From positions 1-17,775 of the forward strand of contig SLRF01000045.1 of NCBI GenBank assembly GCA_007131065.1: a DNA stretch of 17,775 nt. The letters are read 5' to 3'. Made by a program: the position numbers and the translations under genes. This stretch comes from Candidatus Saccharimonadota bacterium. Lineage in GTDB: Bacteria > Patescibacteriota > Saccharimonadia > QS-5-54-17. Each line of letters begins with the position of its first letter. Position 1 is the stretch's first letter. The notes beneath the pieces are model-generated. The model made no database searches. It was not told where the DNA came from and saw only the letters and a program-made list of their open reading frames with translations. Below, piece by piece: positions 1 through 6,874 of the stretch.

Positions 1-207
1 TGGAATGAAGCAGGTGGAAGTATTCGCGACTATCAACATATGGTTGTCAATCACGAGGTAGGTCACCTTATAGGCTTTGGTCATTACGACTGCCCTTCTC
101 CAGGGAGTCCGGCGCCGGTTATGCAACAACAGTCAATCGACCTAGCTGGGTGCACTTTTAACCCATGGCCACTAGAGATGGAGATAGAGGCCTACTCCAA
201 TCTTTAA
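1..207 (+). CDS. DUF3152-like zinc metalloprotease, C-terminal fragment
   Basis: The reading frame is open from the window edge to a TAA at 205-207 (68 residues), so only the C-terminus is present. It contains a metzincin-type zinc site HEVGHLIGFGH (HExxHxxGxxH: three His ligands and a catalytic Glu), followed by a Cys-Pro segment, APVMQQQS, and a GCTFNPWP end. That combination (zinc site, APVMQQQ, GC..NPWP) is how I recognise DUF3152, a family of usually secreted or membrane-anchored putative proteases; no substrate is known to me. The N-terminal signal or anchor lies outside the window. It is separated from rplC by a 234-nt gap with its own promoter, so it is probably not part of the ribosomal operon. 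Confidence 0.85.
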   Translation, partial: WNEAGGSIRDYQHMVVNHEVGHLIGFGHYDCPSPGSPAPVMQQQSIDLAGCTFNPWPLEMEIEAYSNL

Positions 208-271
208 GTAGATTTTAGAACCTCCTATAAATGGGTGCAAAGAAGCTTCCTAAAAGTGTCCGATGTTTTAG

Positions 272-301
272 TTGACACCCCAGGACGCTGGTTGCTACAA
301 T
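272..301 (+). promoter_or_regulatory. Candidate sigma70-type promoter of the rplC operon
   Basis: A perfect -35 box TTGACA (272-277) is followed after 18 bp by TACAAT (296-301), five of six matches to TATAAT. Transcription would start near 308, leaving a leader of about 134 nt before rplC. It is the best promoter-like match I see in the 208-441 gap and the only plausible one for the long gene run that follows. Start site and strength are inferred, not shown. Confidence 0.7.
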
Positions 302-331
302 TAATCGGTACGTATTCGCAATTAGCGGAAA

Positions 332-380
332 CTGCTAGAAGATACCCGTTCTGGGGTATAATTCGTAGCAGTATTTTTAT
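332..380 (+). promoter_or_regulatory. Terminator-like hairpin in the rplC leader (candidate attenuator)
   Basis: CTGCTA (332-337) pairs with TAGCAG (366-371), and inside it ATACCC (342-347) pairs with GGGTAT (354-359) around a 6-nt loop. The outer arm is followed directly by TATTTTTAT (372-380), a short U-rich run as in intrinsic terminators. It lies between the candidate promoter and rplC, so it could attenuate the operon, for example in response to a ribosomal protein as L4 does in the E. coli S10 leader. It could instead be a terminator for the upstream protease gene. The stem is interrupted and the U run is short, so termination would be leaky. Confidence 0.45.
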
Positions 381-441
381 GTTATGAGGAGCGGTAAGCC
401 CGCAACCGTAATCAGCGGTCTTAATCCAAGGAGCTATCCAG

Positions 442-1122
442 ATGGCAGACAAATCAGACAATCAGACCAGTGCAAAGGATGCCGATGTGGCTTCTTCGGA
501 GACTACTGCAACAGGAAATATTAAGGCGTTGCTAGGCCGTAAGCTAGGCATGACTCAGGTATTTACCGATAAAGGTGTAGCCAGGGCAGTTACGTTAGTG
601 GAGGCTGGACCGTGCACAGTCACTGGCATTCGTAGTGAAGATAAGGACGGGTATGAGGCGGTACAGATTGGCTTTGGTACCGCCAAGCATATCAATAAGT
701 CCCAAGAAGGACACTTAAAGAAGTCCAAGTCGCAACCATCACACATCCGCGAAGTACGCCAAAGCTACGACGGGAAAGTCGGAGATAGTATCGATGTAGA
801 AGTTTTCGAAGTCGGAGACAAAGTGACTGTCACCGGAATCAGCAAAGGCAAAGGCTTTGCAGGTACTATCAAACGACACAACTTTTCTAGAGGACCCATG
901 TCGCATGGATCACGTAATAAGCGACGCCCTGGAAGCATCGGCTCTATGTATCCTCAGAAGATATTCAAAGGTAAGAAGATGGCAGGACGCATGGGTGGAG
1001 ACAGAGTGACAGTGAAGAATCTCGGCATCGAAGCAGTCGATAGCGACAATAAAATTCTAGCTATCTCAGGCGCTGTACCCGGTCGTCGAGGCGAAGTAGT
1101 TTTAATCAAAGGACAGAAATAA
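442..1122 (+). CDS. rplC: 50S ribosomal protein L3
   Basis: L3 is an early-assembly 23S rRNA binder whose loop reaches towards the peptidyl transferase centre. The body has LLGRKLGMTQVF (about residues 30-41), GKGFAGTIKRHNFSRGPMSHGS and RRPGSIG, all classic L3. The protein is 226 aa, a little above the usual ~210, because a Ser/Thr/Asp-rich stretch of about 26 residues precedes the usual MKALLGRKLGMTQ-like start. The ATG at 442 is chosen because AAGGAG lies at 428-433, 8 nt upstream. It heads the operon where rpsJ (S10) would normally be. The stop overlaps the rplD start by one base (TAATG). Confidence 0.97.
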   Translation: MADKSDNQTSAKDADVASSETTATGNIKALLGRKLGMTQVFTDKGVARAVTLVEAGPCTVTGIRSEDKDGYEAVQIGFGTAKHINKSQEGHLKKSKSQPSHIREVRQSYDGKVGDSIDVEVFEVGDKVTVTGISKGKGFAGTIKRHNFSRGPMSHGSRNKRRPGSIGSMYPQKIFKGKKMAGRMGGDRVTVKNLGIEAVDSDNKILAISGAVPGRRGEVVLIKGQK

Positions 1123-1763
1123 TGGCAACCGCTGCTACTTATACCAAGACAGGTGCAAAAGCCAGCAAGAATACTTCGCTTACTAAGGAAGTGTTTGGAC
1201 TCAGTGTAGATAACCACCAACTACTTCGACAAGCGTATGAAGCTTATGCAGCAAATGGGCGCATAAATTCAGCACGTACAAAGACTCGGGCCGAGGTGCG
1301 TGGTGGTGGAAGAAAGCCGTGGAGACAGAAAGGTACCGGAAATGCTCGTGCCGGATCTAGGAGTAGCCCAATATGGAGGAGCGGTGGAATCACTTTCGGC
1401 CCTACAGGGATAGAAAATTATACCAAGAAGGTAAATGCTTCTGCGAACGTGAAAGCGTGCAAACAAGCACTGACTCTCAAAGCGGAAGCGAAAGCTATAG
1501 CGGTTGTTGAGGATATACCTATCAAAGACGGAAAGACTAAGGAACTCAAGAGTTTGCTCGATAAGCTCAAATTGAGTCACTCAGTCTTGATAGTCGTAGA
1601 TTCTAAATCTGACTTATTGATGCGAGCAGCTTCCAATCTAGAAGGAGTCAATGTAGCCTTAGCTAGTTACCTCAACGTAAAAACTATACTGGATAGCGAT
1701 CATTTACTGTTTACAAAGCAGGGTCTGCTCACGCTTGAAGAGAGATTTGGAGAGAAGAAATGA
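1122..1763 (+). CDS. rplD: 50S ribosomal protein L4
   Basis: L4 binds 23S rRNA domain I and lines the polypeptide exit tunnel with its extended loop; in E. coli it also represses its own operon. The diagnostic loop is present: TRAEVRGGGRKPWRQKGTG followed by NARAGSRSSPIW and GGITFGP (about residues 54-93). Length is 213 aa, normal for the family. The start overlaps the rplC stop (TAATG) and has AAAGGA at 1108-1113 inside rplC, 8 nt before the ATG. Its TGA stop overlaps rplW in an ATGA. Whether it regulates through the leader hairpin upstream of rplC is an open and testable idea. Confidence 0.97.
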   Translation: MATAATYTKTGAKASKNTSLTKEVFGLSVDNHQLLRQAYEAYAANGRINSARTKTRAEVRGGGRKPWRQKGTGNARAGSRSSPIWRSGGITFGPTGIENYTKKVNASANVKACKQALTLKAEAKAIAVVEDIPIKDGKTKELKSLLDKLKLSHSVLIVVDSKSDLLMRAASNLEGVNVALASYLNVKTILDSDHLLFTKQGLLTLEERFGEKK

Positions 1764-2053
1764 TACTACGACCAGTGATTTCAGAAAAGGCCATAGAGCT
1801 TGCAGACGAAAACAACACCTATGTATTCTTTGTGCCTAAAAGTGCCAATAAGATTACTATCGCCGAGGCCGTTAAGGATCGATACGACGTAGAAGCAACA
1901 TCCGTACGTACGCAGATAGTAAAAGGCAAGACCAAGCAGATGCCGGTAAAAAGAGGGCGTCTACTTATAAAAGGAGTGAGAAGCGATCTTAAGAAGGCTA
2001 TTGTGACACTTAAAAAAGGCGACAGCATAAGTTTATTCGAGGGGAGTGAATAA
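1760..2053 (+). CDS. rplW: 50S ribosomal protein L23
   Basis: L23 sits at the exit of the ribosomal tunnel and is the docking point for trigger factor and the signal recognition particle. The 97-aa protein opens with the family's typical start MILRPVISEKAIELAD, then NTYVFFVPKSANKITIAEAV and the RTQIVKGKTKQ stretch before the basic loop. Length is normal (about 95-100). It overlaps rplD by four bases (ATGA) and the rplB start by one base (TAATG), consistent with translational coupling inside the operon. Confidence 0.96.
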   Translation: MILRPVISEKAIELADENNTYVFFVPKSANKITIAEAVKDRYDVEATSVRTQIVKGKTKQMPVKRGRLLIKGVRSDLKKAIVTLKKGDSISLFEGSE

Positions 2054-2883
2054 TGGCAACTAGAAACTACAAACCAACTACTCCAGCTCGAAGAGGCATG
2101 GCCAAGGCTGATACCTCGGCAATTACTGCCAAGAAGCCTAAGAAGAGTTTGACCGCCGCCAAAAAGAAGAATTCCGGGCGAAACAATACTGGCAAGATTA
2201 CTACACGCCACCAGGGAGGCGGTGTTACGCAACGTTATCGCAAGATTGATTTTCGACTAAAGGACGGTCACAAGGCTAAGGTCGAATCTATAGAGTACGA
2301 CCCTAATCGAAGCGCATATGTAGCCCTTATAAGAACAGATAGCGAAGAGTATGCCTACATACTGGCCGGTAGCAAGATGAAGGTCGGTGACAAGATAGAG
2401 ATCGGCGAAGACGCCCCTATTAAGCCAGGGAATCGACTACCCCTGGGAAGTATTCCTATGGGTAGCTCAATATACAATATAGAATTAACTATCGGTAAAG
2501 GTGGACAGCTCGTGCGTAGTGCAGGTGCTCGTGCGCAACTTACCTCAAAAGAAGGCGACTGGGCATTCGTGCGACTTCCGAGTGGCGAAGTACGCTTGAT
2601 TCATCAGAACTGTTACGCTACACTAGGCTCCGTTGGTAACGAGCAGCACCAAAATGTAAAGATTGGCAGTGCTGGTCGTAATCGTCGTAAAGGGAAGCGA
2701 CCGAGCGTACGAGGAAAGGCTATGAATCCAGCTGACCACCCAATGGGTGGTGGTGAAGGTTTGAGTGGTCCAGGACGACTACCCAGGACACCTAGTGGAA
2801 AGATTGCTATCGGACGCAAGACCAGGCGACGTAAGCGTGGAAATGAACTTATAATCCGCAAAAGAAGCAAGAAGAGGAGATAG
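2053..2883 (+). CDS. rplB: 50S ribosomal protein L2
   Basis: L2 is a core 23S rRNA binder needed for subunit association and peptidyl transferase activity. Seen: TTRHQGGGVTQRYRKIDF (about 50-67), the SH3-like and KOW-like core, and the C-terminal AMNPADHPMGGGEG with a basic tail. His229 of the DHP motif, the residue known to matter in E. coli, is kept; the second His of the usual DHPH is Met231 here. Length is 276 aa, as usual. A GGGGAG at 2041-2046 precedes the start. TAG at 2881-2883 is directly followed by the rpsS ATG. Confidence 0.97.
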   Translation: MATRNYKPTTPARRGMAKADTSAITAKKPKKSLTAAKKKNSGRNNTGKITTRHQGGGVTQRYRKIDFRLKDGHKAKVESIEYDPNRSAYVALIRTDSEEYAYILAGSKMKVGDKIEIGEDAPIKPGNRLPLGSIPMGSSIYNIELTIGKGGQLVRSAGARAQLTSKEGDWAFVRLPSGEVRLIHQNCYATLGSVGNEQHQNVKIGSAGRNRRKGKRPSVRGKAMNPADHPMGGGEGLSGPGRLPRTPSGKIAIGRKTRRRKRGNELIIRKRSKKRR

Positions 2884-3156
2884 ATGAGTCGTTCACTCAA
2901 AAAAGGACCATATATAGACGAGCGTCTTCAGCGCAAAGTAACTGCGCTAGGACCTGATGATCGCACCATAATAAAGACATGGGCGCGTGCTAGTACTATT
3001 ACACCGGAAATGGTAGGAAAAACTATCGCAGTACACAACGGCAAAGTGCATGTACCGGTATTTGTTAGTGAAAATATGGTTGGACATAAATTAGGTGAAT
3101 TTGCTCCTACGCGAAAATTTAAGCGCCATGGCGGCAAACTTGCCAAGGGAGAATAG
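2884..3156 (+). CDS. rpsS: 30S ribosomal protein S19
   Basis: S19 binds 16S rRNA in the small-subunit head with S13 and contacts the A-site region. The 90-aa sequence shows SRSLKKGPYIDERL at the N-terminus, ARASTITPEMVGKTIAVHNG in the middle and VGHKLGEFAPTRKFKRHGG near the end, all standard for the family. It begins at the base right after the rplB stop, with GAGGAG at 2874-2879. Two bases separate its stop from rplV. Confidence 0.97.
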   Translation: MSRSLKKGPYIDERLQRKVTALGPDDRTIIKTWARASTITPEMVGKTIAVHNGKVHVPVFVSENMVGHKLGEFAPTRKFKRHGGKLAKGE

Positions 3157-3158
3157 TT

Positions 3159-3494
3159 ATGCGCGCAGTAGCAAAAGGACTGAAAGTTCCACCACGAAAG
3201 ATGAATATGGTAGCAGCACTTGTGCGGAACCGCAGTGTAGATGACGCAATGGTCATCCTGGAACACACGCCGCGTCGTGCAGCCGGTGCTCTAAGGCAAG
3301 TTATTAAAAGTGCTGCAGCGAACGCTGAGCACAATAATAAGAGTGAAACCAAAGACCTAGTAATATCTGAAATAAAAGTGGCTACCGGAGGAATGATTAA
3401 GCGAATGCGCGCAGGTGGACGATTATCCGTTAGACCGTATAGACATCGCCTGAGTAATGTGGTGGTTTCACTGAGTACAAAGGAGGCCAAATAA
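3159..3494 (+). CDS. rplV: 50S ribosomal protein L22
   Basis: L22 touches all 23S rRNA domains, and its beta hairpin narrows the exit tunnel opposite L4. Seen: KGLKVPPRKMNMVAALVRN, a divergent form of the usual start, then RRAAGALRQVIKSAAANAEHN (core helix) and the basic hairpin region MIKRMRAGGRLSVRPYRHRLS. Length is 111 aa, typical. AAGGGAG at 3145-3151 is placed for the ATG at 3159. The stop overlaps the rpsC start by one base. Confidence 0.95.
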   Translation: MRAVAKGLKVPPRKMNMVAALVRNRSVDDAMVILEHTPRRAAGALRQVIKSAAANAEHNNKSETKDLVISEIKVATGGMIKRMRAGGRLSVRPYRHRLSNVVVSLSTKEAK

Positions 3495-4123
3495 TGGGTC
3501 ATAAAGTCAATCCGACCAGCATGCGCCTGCAGATTAATAAGAACTGGAAATCCAAGTGGTTTGCTAGTAAGCGCGACTTTGCAGATACGCTCAAGCAAGA
3601 CATCGAGATACGTGAACTTATCGACAAGCAACTAGACCGTAGGGCGGCGGTAGATCAGGTAGAAATTGAGCGATCGACTAACTCGCTATCGATAAATATC
3701 TACACCGCGCGACCCGGAGTAGTTATAGGTCGCGGCGGGGAAAGTGTAGAAGCACTAAAAAAGAAGCTAGCTAAGCTTATAGACGGACCGATATCTCTAA
3801 ACATAGAGGAAGTTAAAAAACCTGAGCTTCGCGCTAAGCTCGTGGCGGATAATATTGCTGCACAGCTAGAACGTCGTATATCCTTCCGACGAGCCATCAA
3901 GTCCACATCGGATGCAACTATGCGCGCTGGTGCTAAAGGCGTAAAAATTATAGTCTCAGGTCGTCTAAACGGTGCCGAGATGGCACGCACTGAGAAAGAA
4001 GTTCTTGGCAGTATACCTCTCCATACGTTGCGCGCTAATATCGATTACGCACAAGATAATGCGGTGACTACATACGGAGTTATTGGTGTGAAAGTATGGA
4101 TATATCAAGGTGAGGATGAATAA
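3494..4123 (+). CDS. rpsC: 30S ribosomal protein S3
   Basis: S3 lies at the mRNA entry channel and takes part in mRNA unwinding. MGHKVNPTSMRLQINKNWKSK is the classic start; a KH domain follows with the RNA-binding loop PGVVIGRGGESVEALKKKL (about 75-93), then the C-terminal S3 domain with GAKGVKIIVSGRLNGAEMAR and a final VIGVKVWIYQGE. Length is 209 aa. The near-perfect Shine-Dalgarno AAAGGAGG at 3479-3486, inside rplV, is 7 nt from the start and stronger than most in this operon. It overlaps rplP by one base. Confidence 0.97.
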   Translation: MGHKVNPTSMRLQINKNWKSKWFASKRDFADTLKQDIEIRELIDKQLDRRAAVDQVEIERSTNSLSINIYTARPGVVIGRGGESVEALKKKLAKLIDGPISLNIEEVKKPELRAKLVADNIAAQLERRISFRRAIKSTSDATMRAGAKGVKIIVSGRLNGAEMARTEKEVLGSIPLHTLRANIDYAQDNAVTTYGVIGVKVWIYQGEDE

Positions 4124-4548
4124 TGCTGTTACCCAAGAAGACTAAATACCGCAAAGCAATGAAGGGCCGTATCAACGGTGTGGCGTATAGAGGTAATGAG
4201 ATAAGCTTTGGTTCTTACGGGCTGCAATCGCTAGGAACGGACCGCGTAACATCACGTCAAATTGAGGCTGCACGACGAGCAATGACTAGGTACATAAAAC
4301 GAGGCGGCAAGATTTGGATACGTATATTTCCTGATACTCCTGTGACAAAGAAGCCCAATGAAACACCTATGGGTAGTGGAAAAGGCGCGCCGGAATTTTT
4401 TGCAGCCAAAGTACGTCCCGGCACTATTCTGTTTGAGATGTCGGGTGTCAGCGAGGAAATAGCTAGAGAAGCTATGAGGCTCGCATCGCACAAGATGCCG
4501 GTAAAGACGCGGTTTATAGTACGACATACGCCAGGAGAGAACGAATGA
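4123..4548 (+). CDS. rplP: 50S ribosomal protein L16
   Basis: L16 binds near the central protuberance and helps position A- and P-site tRNA. The 141-aa protein begins MLLPKKTKYRKAMKGR and carries ITSRQIEAARRA-like (TSRQIEAARRAMTRYIKRGG), KIWIRIFPDTPVTKKP and MGSGKGAPEFFAAKVRPG. Where most bacterial L16 have Arg before MGxGKG (E. coli Arg81, hydroxylated in that species), this one has Pro82. It ends with TGA overlapping the rpmC ATG (ATGA). The protein is full length. Confidence 0.96.
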   Translation: MLLPKKTKYRKAMKGRINGVAYRGNEISFGSYGLQSLGTDRVTSRQIEAARRAMTRYIKRGGKIWIRIFPDTPVTKKPNETPMGSGKGAPEFFAAKVRPGTILFEMSGVSEEIAREAMRLASHKMPVKTRFIVRHTPGENE

Positions 4549-4736
4549 TGCTATCAGATCTACGCAAAGAATCTATAAAGGAATTAGAAAAAAGACTTGC
4601 CAAGACCCAAGGGGAATGGTTAGAATTCATGACTGATGTCCGAACTCGGGGTGTTAGCGACAACCGTAAAGGTCGTCGTCTGCGCCGAGACATTGCCCGC
4701 ATTAAGACAATAATCCGTGAAAAGGAGCTGATCTAA
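4545..4736 (+). CDS. rpmC: 50S ribosomal protein L29
   Basis: L29 is a small two-helix protein beside L23 at the tunnel exit. The 63-aa sequence has the family pattern: a first helix LRKESIKELEKRLAKTQGEWLEF, then RRLRRDIARIKTIIREKE, the usual (R)DIARIKT segment. Two ATGs are in tandem: 4545 (in ATGA overlap with rplP) and 4548. I keep 4545 because four-base overlaps recur in this operon, but 4548 is possible. The stop overlaps rpsQ by one base. Confidence 0.93.
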   Translation: MMLSDLRKESIKELEKRLAKTQGEWLEFMTDVRTRGVSDNRKGRRLRRDIARIKTIIREKELI

Positions 4737-4984
4737 TGGCACGAACACTTACAGGAGTAGTAGTATCAGACAAGATGGAGAAAACCGTAACCGTAGCTGT
4801 GGCATTGCTCAAGGATCATCCGCTATATCGTAAGAAGTATAAGTCTACTCGCAAATTCCAGGCACATGATGAGAAGTCTACTGCTAAAAAAGGCGACAAA
4901 GTGTTGGTAGAAGAGACCAAGCCTAGGAGCCGAAATAAGCGCTGGGAAGTCATCGAGATTATAGAAAAAGGACCAGAGGTATGA
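4736..4984 (+). CDS. rpsQ: 30S ribosomal protein S17
   Basis: S17 is an early-assembly 16S rRNA binder with an OB fold in the small-subunit body. The 82-aa protein has the family start RTLTGVVVSDKMEKTVTVAV, then DHPLYRKKYKSTRKFQAHDE and the basic stretch VLVEETKPRSRNKRWEVIEI. This is normal length and order. It overlaps rplN by ATGA at 4981-4984. Confidence 0.96.
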   Translation: MARTLTGVVVSDKMEKTVTVAVALLKDHPLYRKKYKSTRKFQAHDEKSTAKKGDKVLVEETKPRSRNKRWEVIEIIEKGPEV

Positions 4985-5349
4985 TTCAGCAAGAATCTAA
5001 AATGAAAGTAGCCGATAACAGTGGAGCACGGCAGATACAGTGTATTCGTGTTCTCGGTGGCTCTAAAAGACGCTATGCGCGAATCGGCGATGTATTCGTT
5101 GCAAGCGTCAAGACGGCAACTCCAGGTGCGGCTGTAAAGAAGAAGGATGTTGTAAGAGCAGTCTTGGTTCGATCCAATCACATTACTCGACGTGAAGACG
5201 GATCAACCATAAGATTTGATGAGAATGCAGCTGTGATAGTCGATGCTAATAACCTTCCTCGTGGTACCCGGGTATTTGGACCGATAGCACGTGAGCTTCG
5301 CGATAAAAAGTTCACCAAAATAATATCATTAGCGCCGGAGGTACTATGA
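4981..5349 (+). CDS. rplN: 50S ribosomal protein L14
   Basis: L14 lies on the subunit interface and forms bridge B8 with 16S rRNA. The 122-aa protein starts MIQQESKMKVADNSGARQIQ, a near-consensus L14 N-terminus, and continues with CIRVLGGSKRRYARIGDVFV, VVRAVLVR, FDENAAVIVDANNLPRGTRV and FGPIARELRDKKFTKIISLAPEVL. Length and order are standard. Both ends are four-base overlaps with its neighbours. Confidence 0.98.
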   Translation: MIQQESKMKVADNSGARQIQCIRVLGGSKRRYARIGDVFVASVKTATPGAAVKKKDVVRAVLVRSNHITRREDGSTIRFDENAAVIVDANNLPRGTRVFGPIARELRDKKFTKIISLAPEVL

Positions 5350-5660
5350 AAATTCAAAAAGGCGATACCGTAATAGTTACTGCCGGGAAAGACAAAGGGA
5401 AGACCGGAACGGTTGATAGAGTGTTACCACAGTTGAACAAGGTGGTCGTGGATGGTATAAATATAGTAAAGCGCGCGCAGAAGCCTACTCAGAAACAACC
5501 AAAGGGCGGTATCATCGAACACCCCGCTCCGATAGATGTGAGTAATGTTGCTTTAACGCACCCAGATGACAGTAGTCGCTCTAGCCGCGTGGGATATAAG
5601 TTTAAGGACGGCAAGAAATTAAGAGTTTACCGTCAGGCAAAAGATAAGGAAGTTTCGTGA
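5346..5660 (+). CDS. rplX: 50S ribosomal protein L24
   Basis: L24 is one of the first proteins to bind 23S rRNA and also sits near the tunnel exit. The KOW motif is clear at the N-terminus (IQKGDTVIVTAGKDKGKTG, about residues 3-21), followed by VVDGINIVKRAQKPTQ and GGIIEHPAPIDVSNVAL. Length is 104 aa, typical. Its TGA stop overlaps the GTG start of rplE (GTGA at 5657-5660). Confidence 0.97.
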   Translation: MKIQKGDTVIVTAGKDKGKTGTVDRVLPQLNKVVVDGINIVKRAQKPTQKQPKGGIIEHPAPIDVSNVALTHPDDSSRSSRVGYKFKDGKKLRVYRQAKDKEVS

Positions 5661-6205
5661 ATCGACTGCAAGAAAAATACCAGAAGGAGATAGTAGCCAG
5701 CCTCAAAGATGAGCTGACGCTCGGGAATGTCCACGAAGTGCCACGAATAGAAAAGGTGGTCATAAATGTCGGTACTGGACGAGCAATTAACGACAGCCGT
5801 ATTTTAGAGACTGCCAAGAATACTCTTAAGAAGATTTCTGGCCAGCAGCCGGTAGAGACCGTAGCTAGTAAAAGTATCGCCGGTTTCAAACTACGCGAGG
5901 GTGTACCGATTGGAGTTAAAGTTACTCTTAGAGGTGAGCGCGCATACGACTTTATAGACCGACTGATTAGCATAGTGCTACCTAGAACTAGGGACTTTAG
6001 GGGTCTCTCTACTAAAGCGTTCGACCCTCATGGAAATTACAGCCTAGGTCTAAGCGATCAAAGCGTGTTTCCCGAGCTCAGCTATGAAGATGCGAACGTT
6101 ACTCATGGCATGCAGATAAATATAGTTACGAATACTAACCCGGAACAGGCACGCACCCTACTTAAAGCGCTAGGATTCCCGTTCGAAAGGAGTGAAAATG
6201 GCTAA
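5657..6205 (+). CDS. rplE: 50S ribosomal protein L5 (GTG start)
   Basis: L5 binds 5S rRNA in the central protuberance and contacts P-site tRNA. Seen: RLQEKYQKEIVASLKDEL, VPRIEKVVINVGTGRA, SIAGFKLREGVPIGVKVTLRG and RDFRGLSTKAFDPHGNYSLG, the usual L5 blocks in order. Length is 182 aa, normal. The start is GTG at 5657, inside the GTGA overlap with rplX; no ATG lies near the conserved N-terminus. The 3' end overlaps rpsN by eight bases. Confidence 0.96.
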   Translation: MNRLQEKYQKEIVASLKDELTLGNVHEVPRIEKVVINVGTGRAINDSRILETAKNTLKKISGQQPVETVASKSIAGFKLREGVPIGVKVTLRGERAYDFIDRLISIVLPRTRDFRGLSTKAFDPHGNYSLGLSDQSVFPELSYEDANVTHGMQINIVTNTNPEQARTLLKALGFPFERSENG

Positions 6206-6383
6206 GAAATCTATGATAGCAAAAGCAAAGCGCACTCCTAAATACAGTACGCGCAAAGTAAATCGCTGTAATAAATGCGGCAGACCAAGAGCTTATATGC
6301 GACAGTTCGGACTATGTAGAATATGTTTCAGAGAGATGGCTAGTGACGGTAAGATCCCCGGGATCACGAAAGCGAGTTGGTAA
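6198..6383 (+). CDS. rpsN: 30S ribosomal protein S14, type Z (zinc-binding)
   Basis: S14 assembles late into the small-subunit head. The 61-aa form has two CxxC pairs (Cys24, Cys27, Cys40, Cys43) for one zinc, which defines the short type Z (S14p/S29e). It starts MAKKSMIAKAKR and ends GKIPGITKASW, as usual. I choose ATG 6198 over the in-frame GTG at 6192, because AAGGAG at 6187-6192 is correctly spaced only for 6198 and MAKKS is the family start. It overlaps rplE by eight bases and is followed by the only sizeable gap in the rplC-secY run. Confidence 0.95.
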   Translation: MAKKSMIAKAKRTPKYSTRKVNRCNKCGRPRAYMRQFGLCRICFREMASDGKIPGITKASW

Positions 6384-6397
6384 TGAAGACAGTTGAT

Positions 6398-6458
6398 AGG
6401 TTTCAGGTGTCAGGTGTTAGTGAAATTGCTATTACCTATAACCTAATAACTATAACCT
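6398..6458 (+). repeat. Phased heptamer repeats in inverted orientation (possible hairpin)
   Basis: Three forward 7-mers (AGGTTTC 6398-6404, AGGTGTC 6405-6411, AGGTGTT 6412-6418) are followed, after a 12-nt spacer, by four 7-mers of the opposite orientation (ATTACCT 6431-6437, ATAACCT 6438-6444, AATAACT 6445-6451, ATAACCT 6452-6458). The AGGT and ACCT cores are in register, so the transcript could fold into a stem with a 7-nt period. It sits in the gap between rpsN and rpsH. It could regulate the downstream half of the operon or be a neutral intergenic repeat. Confidence 0.7.
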
Positions 6459-6480
6459 CGAGCGACCGAAGGGAGCGAAA

Positions 6481-6867
6481 ATGGTAGATCCGATAGCAGA
6501 TATGCTCACTAGAATCAGGAATGCTCTCGCGGTAGGACACTACAGTGTAGAGATGCCGTATTCAAAGACTAAGTATGCGATTGCAAAAGTTCTTGAGGCC
6601 AATAAATACATCGTAGACGTAACTGTTGAAGGTGAGGCCAAAAAGAAACTAGCGCTAGGTCTTGGTAATGGCAAAGACGGAAGACGTTTCAGGGAGCTAC
6701 ACAGGGTATCCAAACCTGGACGGAGAGTATTTGTAACTGCTACTGAAGTGCCTTCGGTATTGGGTGGACGTGGCGTAGCTATAGTATCTACATCTAGCGG
6801 TATCATGAGTGGCCACGACGCACGCAAAAAAGGTATTGGTGGCGAACTAATGTGTAAGGTTTGGTAG
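6481..6867 (+). CDS. rpsH: 30S ribosomal protein S8
   Basis: S8 binds the central domain of 16S rRNA and, in E. coli, represses the spc operon by binding its mRNA. The 128-aa protein begins VDPIADMLTRIRNALAVGH, has RVSKPGRRVFV and ends with GIMSGHDARKKGIGGELMCKVW, the typical S8 C-terminus. AGGGAG at 6470-6475 gives the start at 6481. Unlike most genes here it does not overlap its predecessor, so it depends on its own ribosome binding site just after the heptamer-repeat hairpin. Confidence 0.97.
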   Translation: MVDPIADMLTRIRNALAVGHYSVEMPYSKTKYAIAKVLEANKYIVDVTVEGEAKKKLALGLGNGKDGRRFRELHRVSKPGRRVFVTATEVPSVLGGRGVAIVSTSSGIMSGHDARKKGIGGELMCKVW

Positions 6868-6874
6868 GGAAGAT

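Noticed and set aside
384..524. A 46-residue frame in the rplC leader overlapping the rplC start
   Set aside because: No Shine-Dalgarno, out of frame with rplC and through the leader structures; probably chance.
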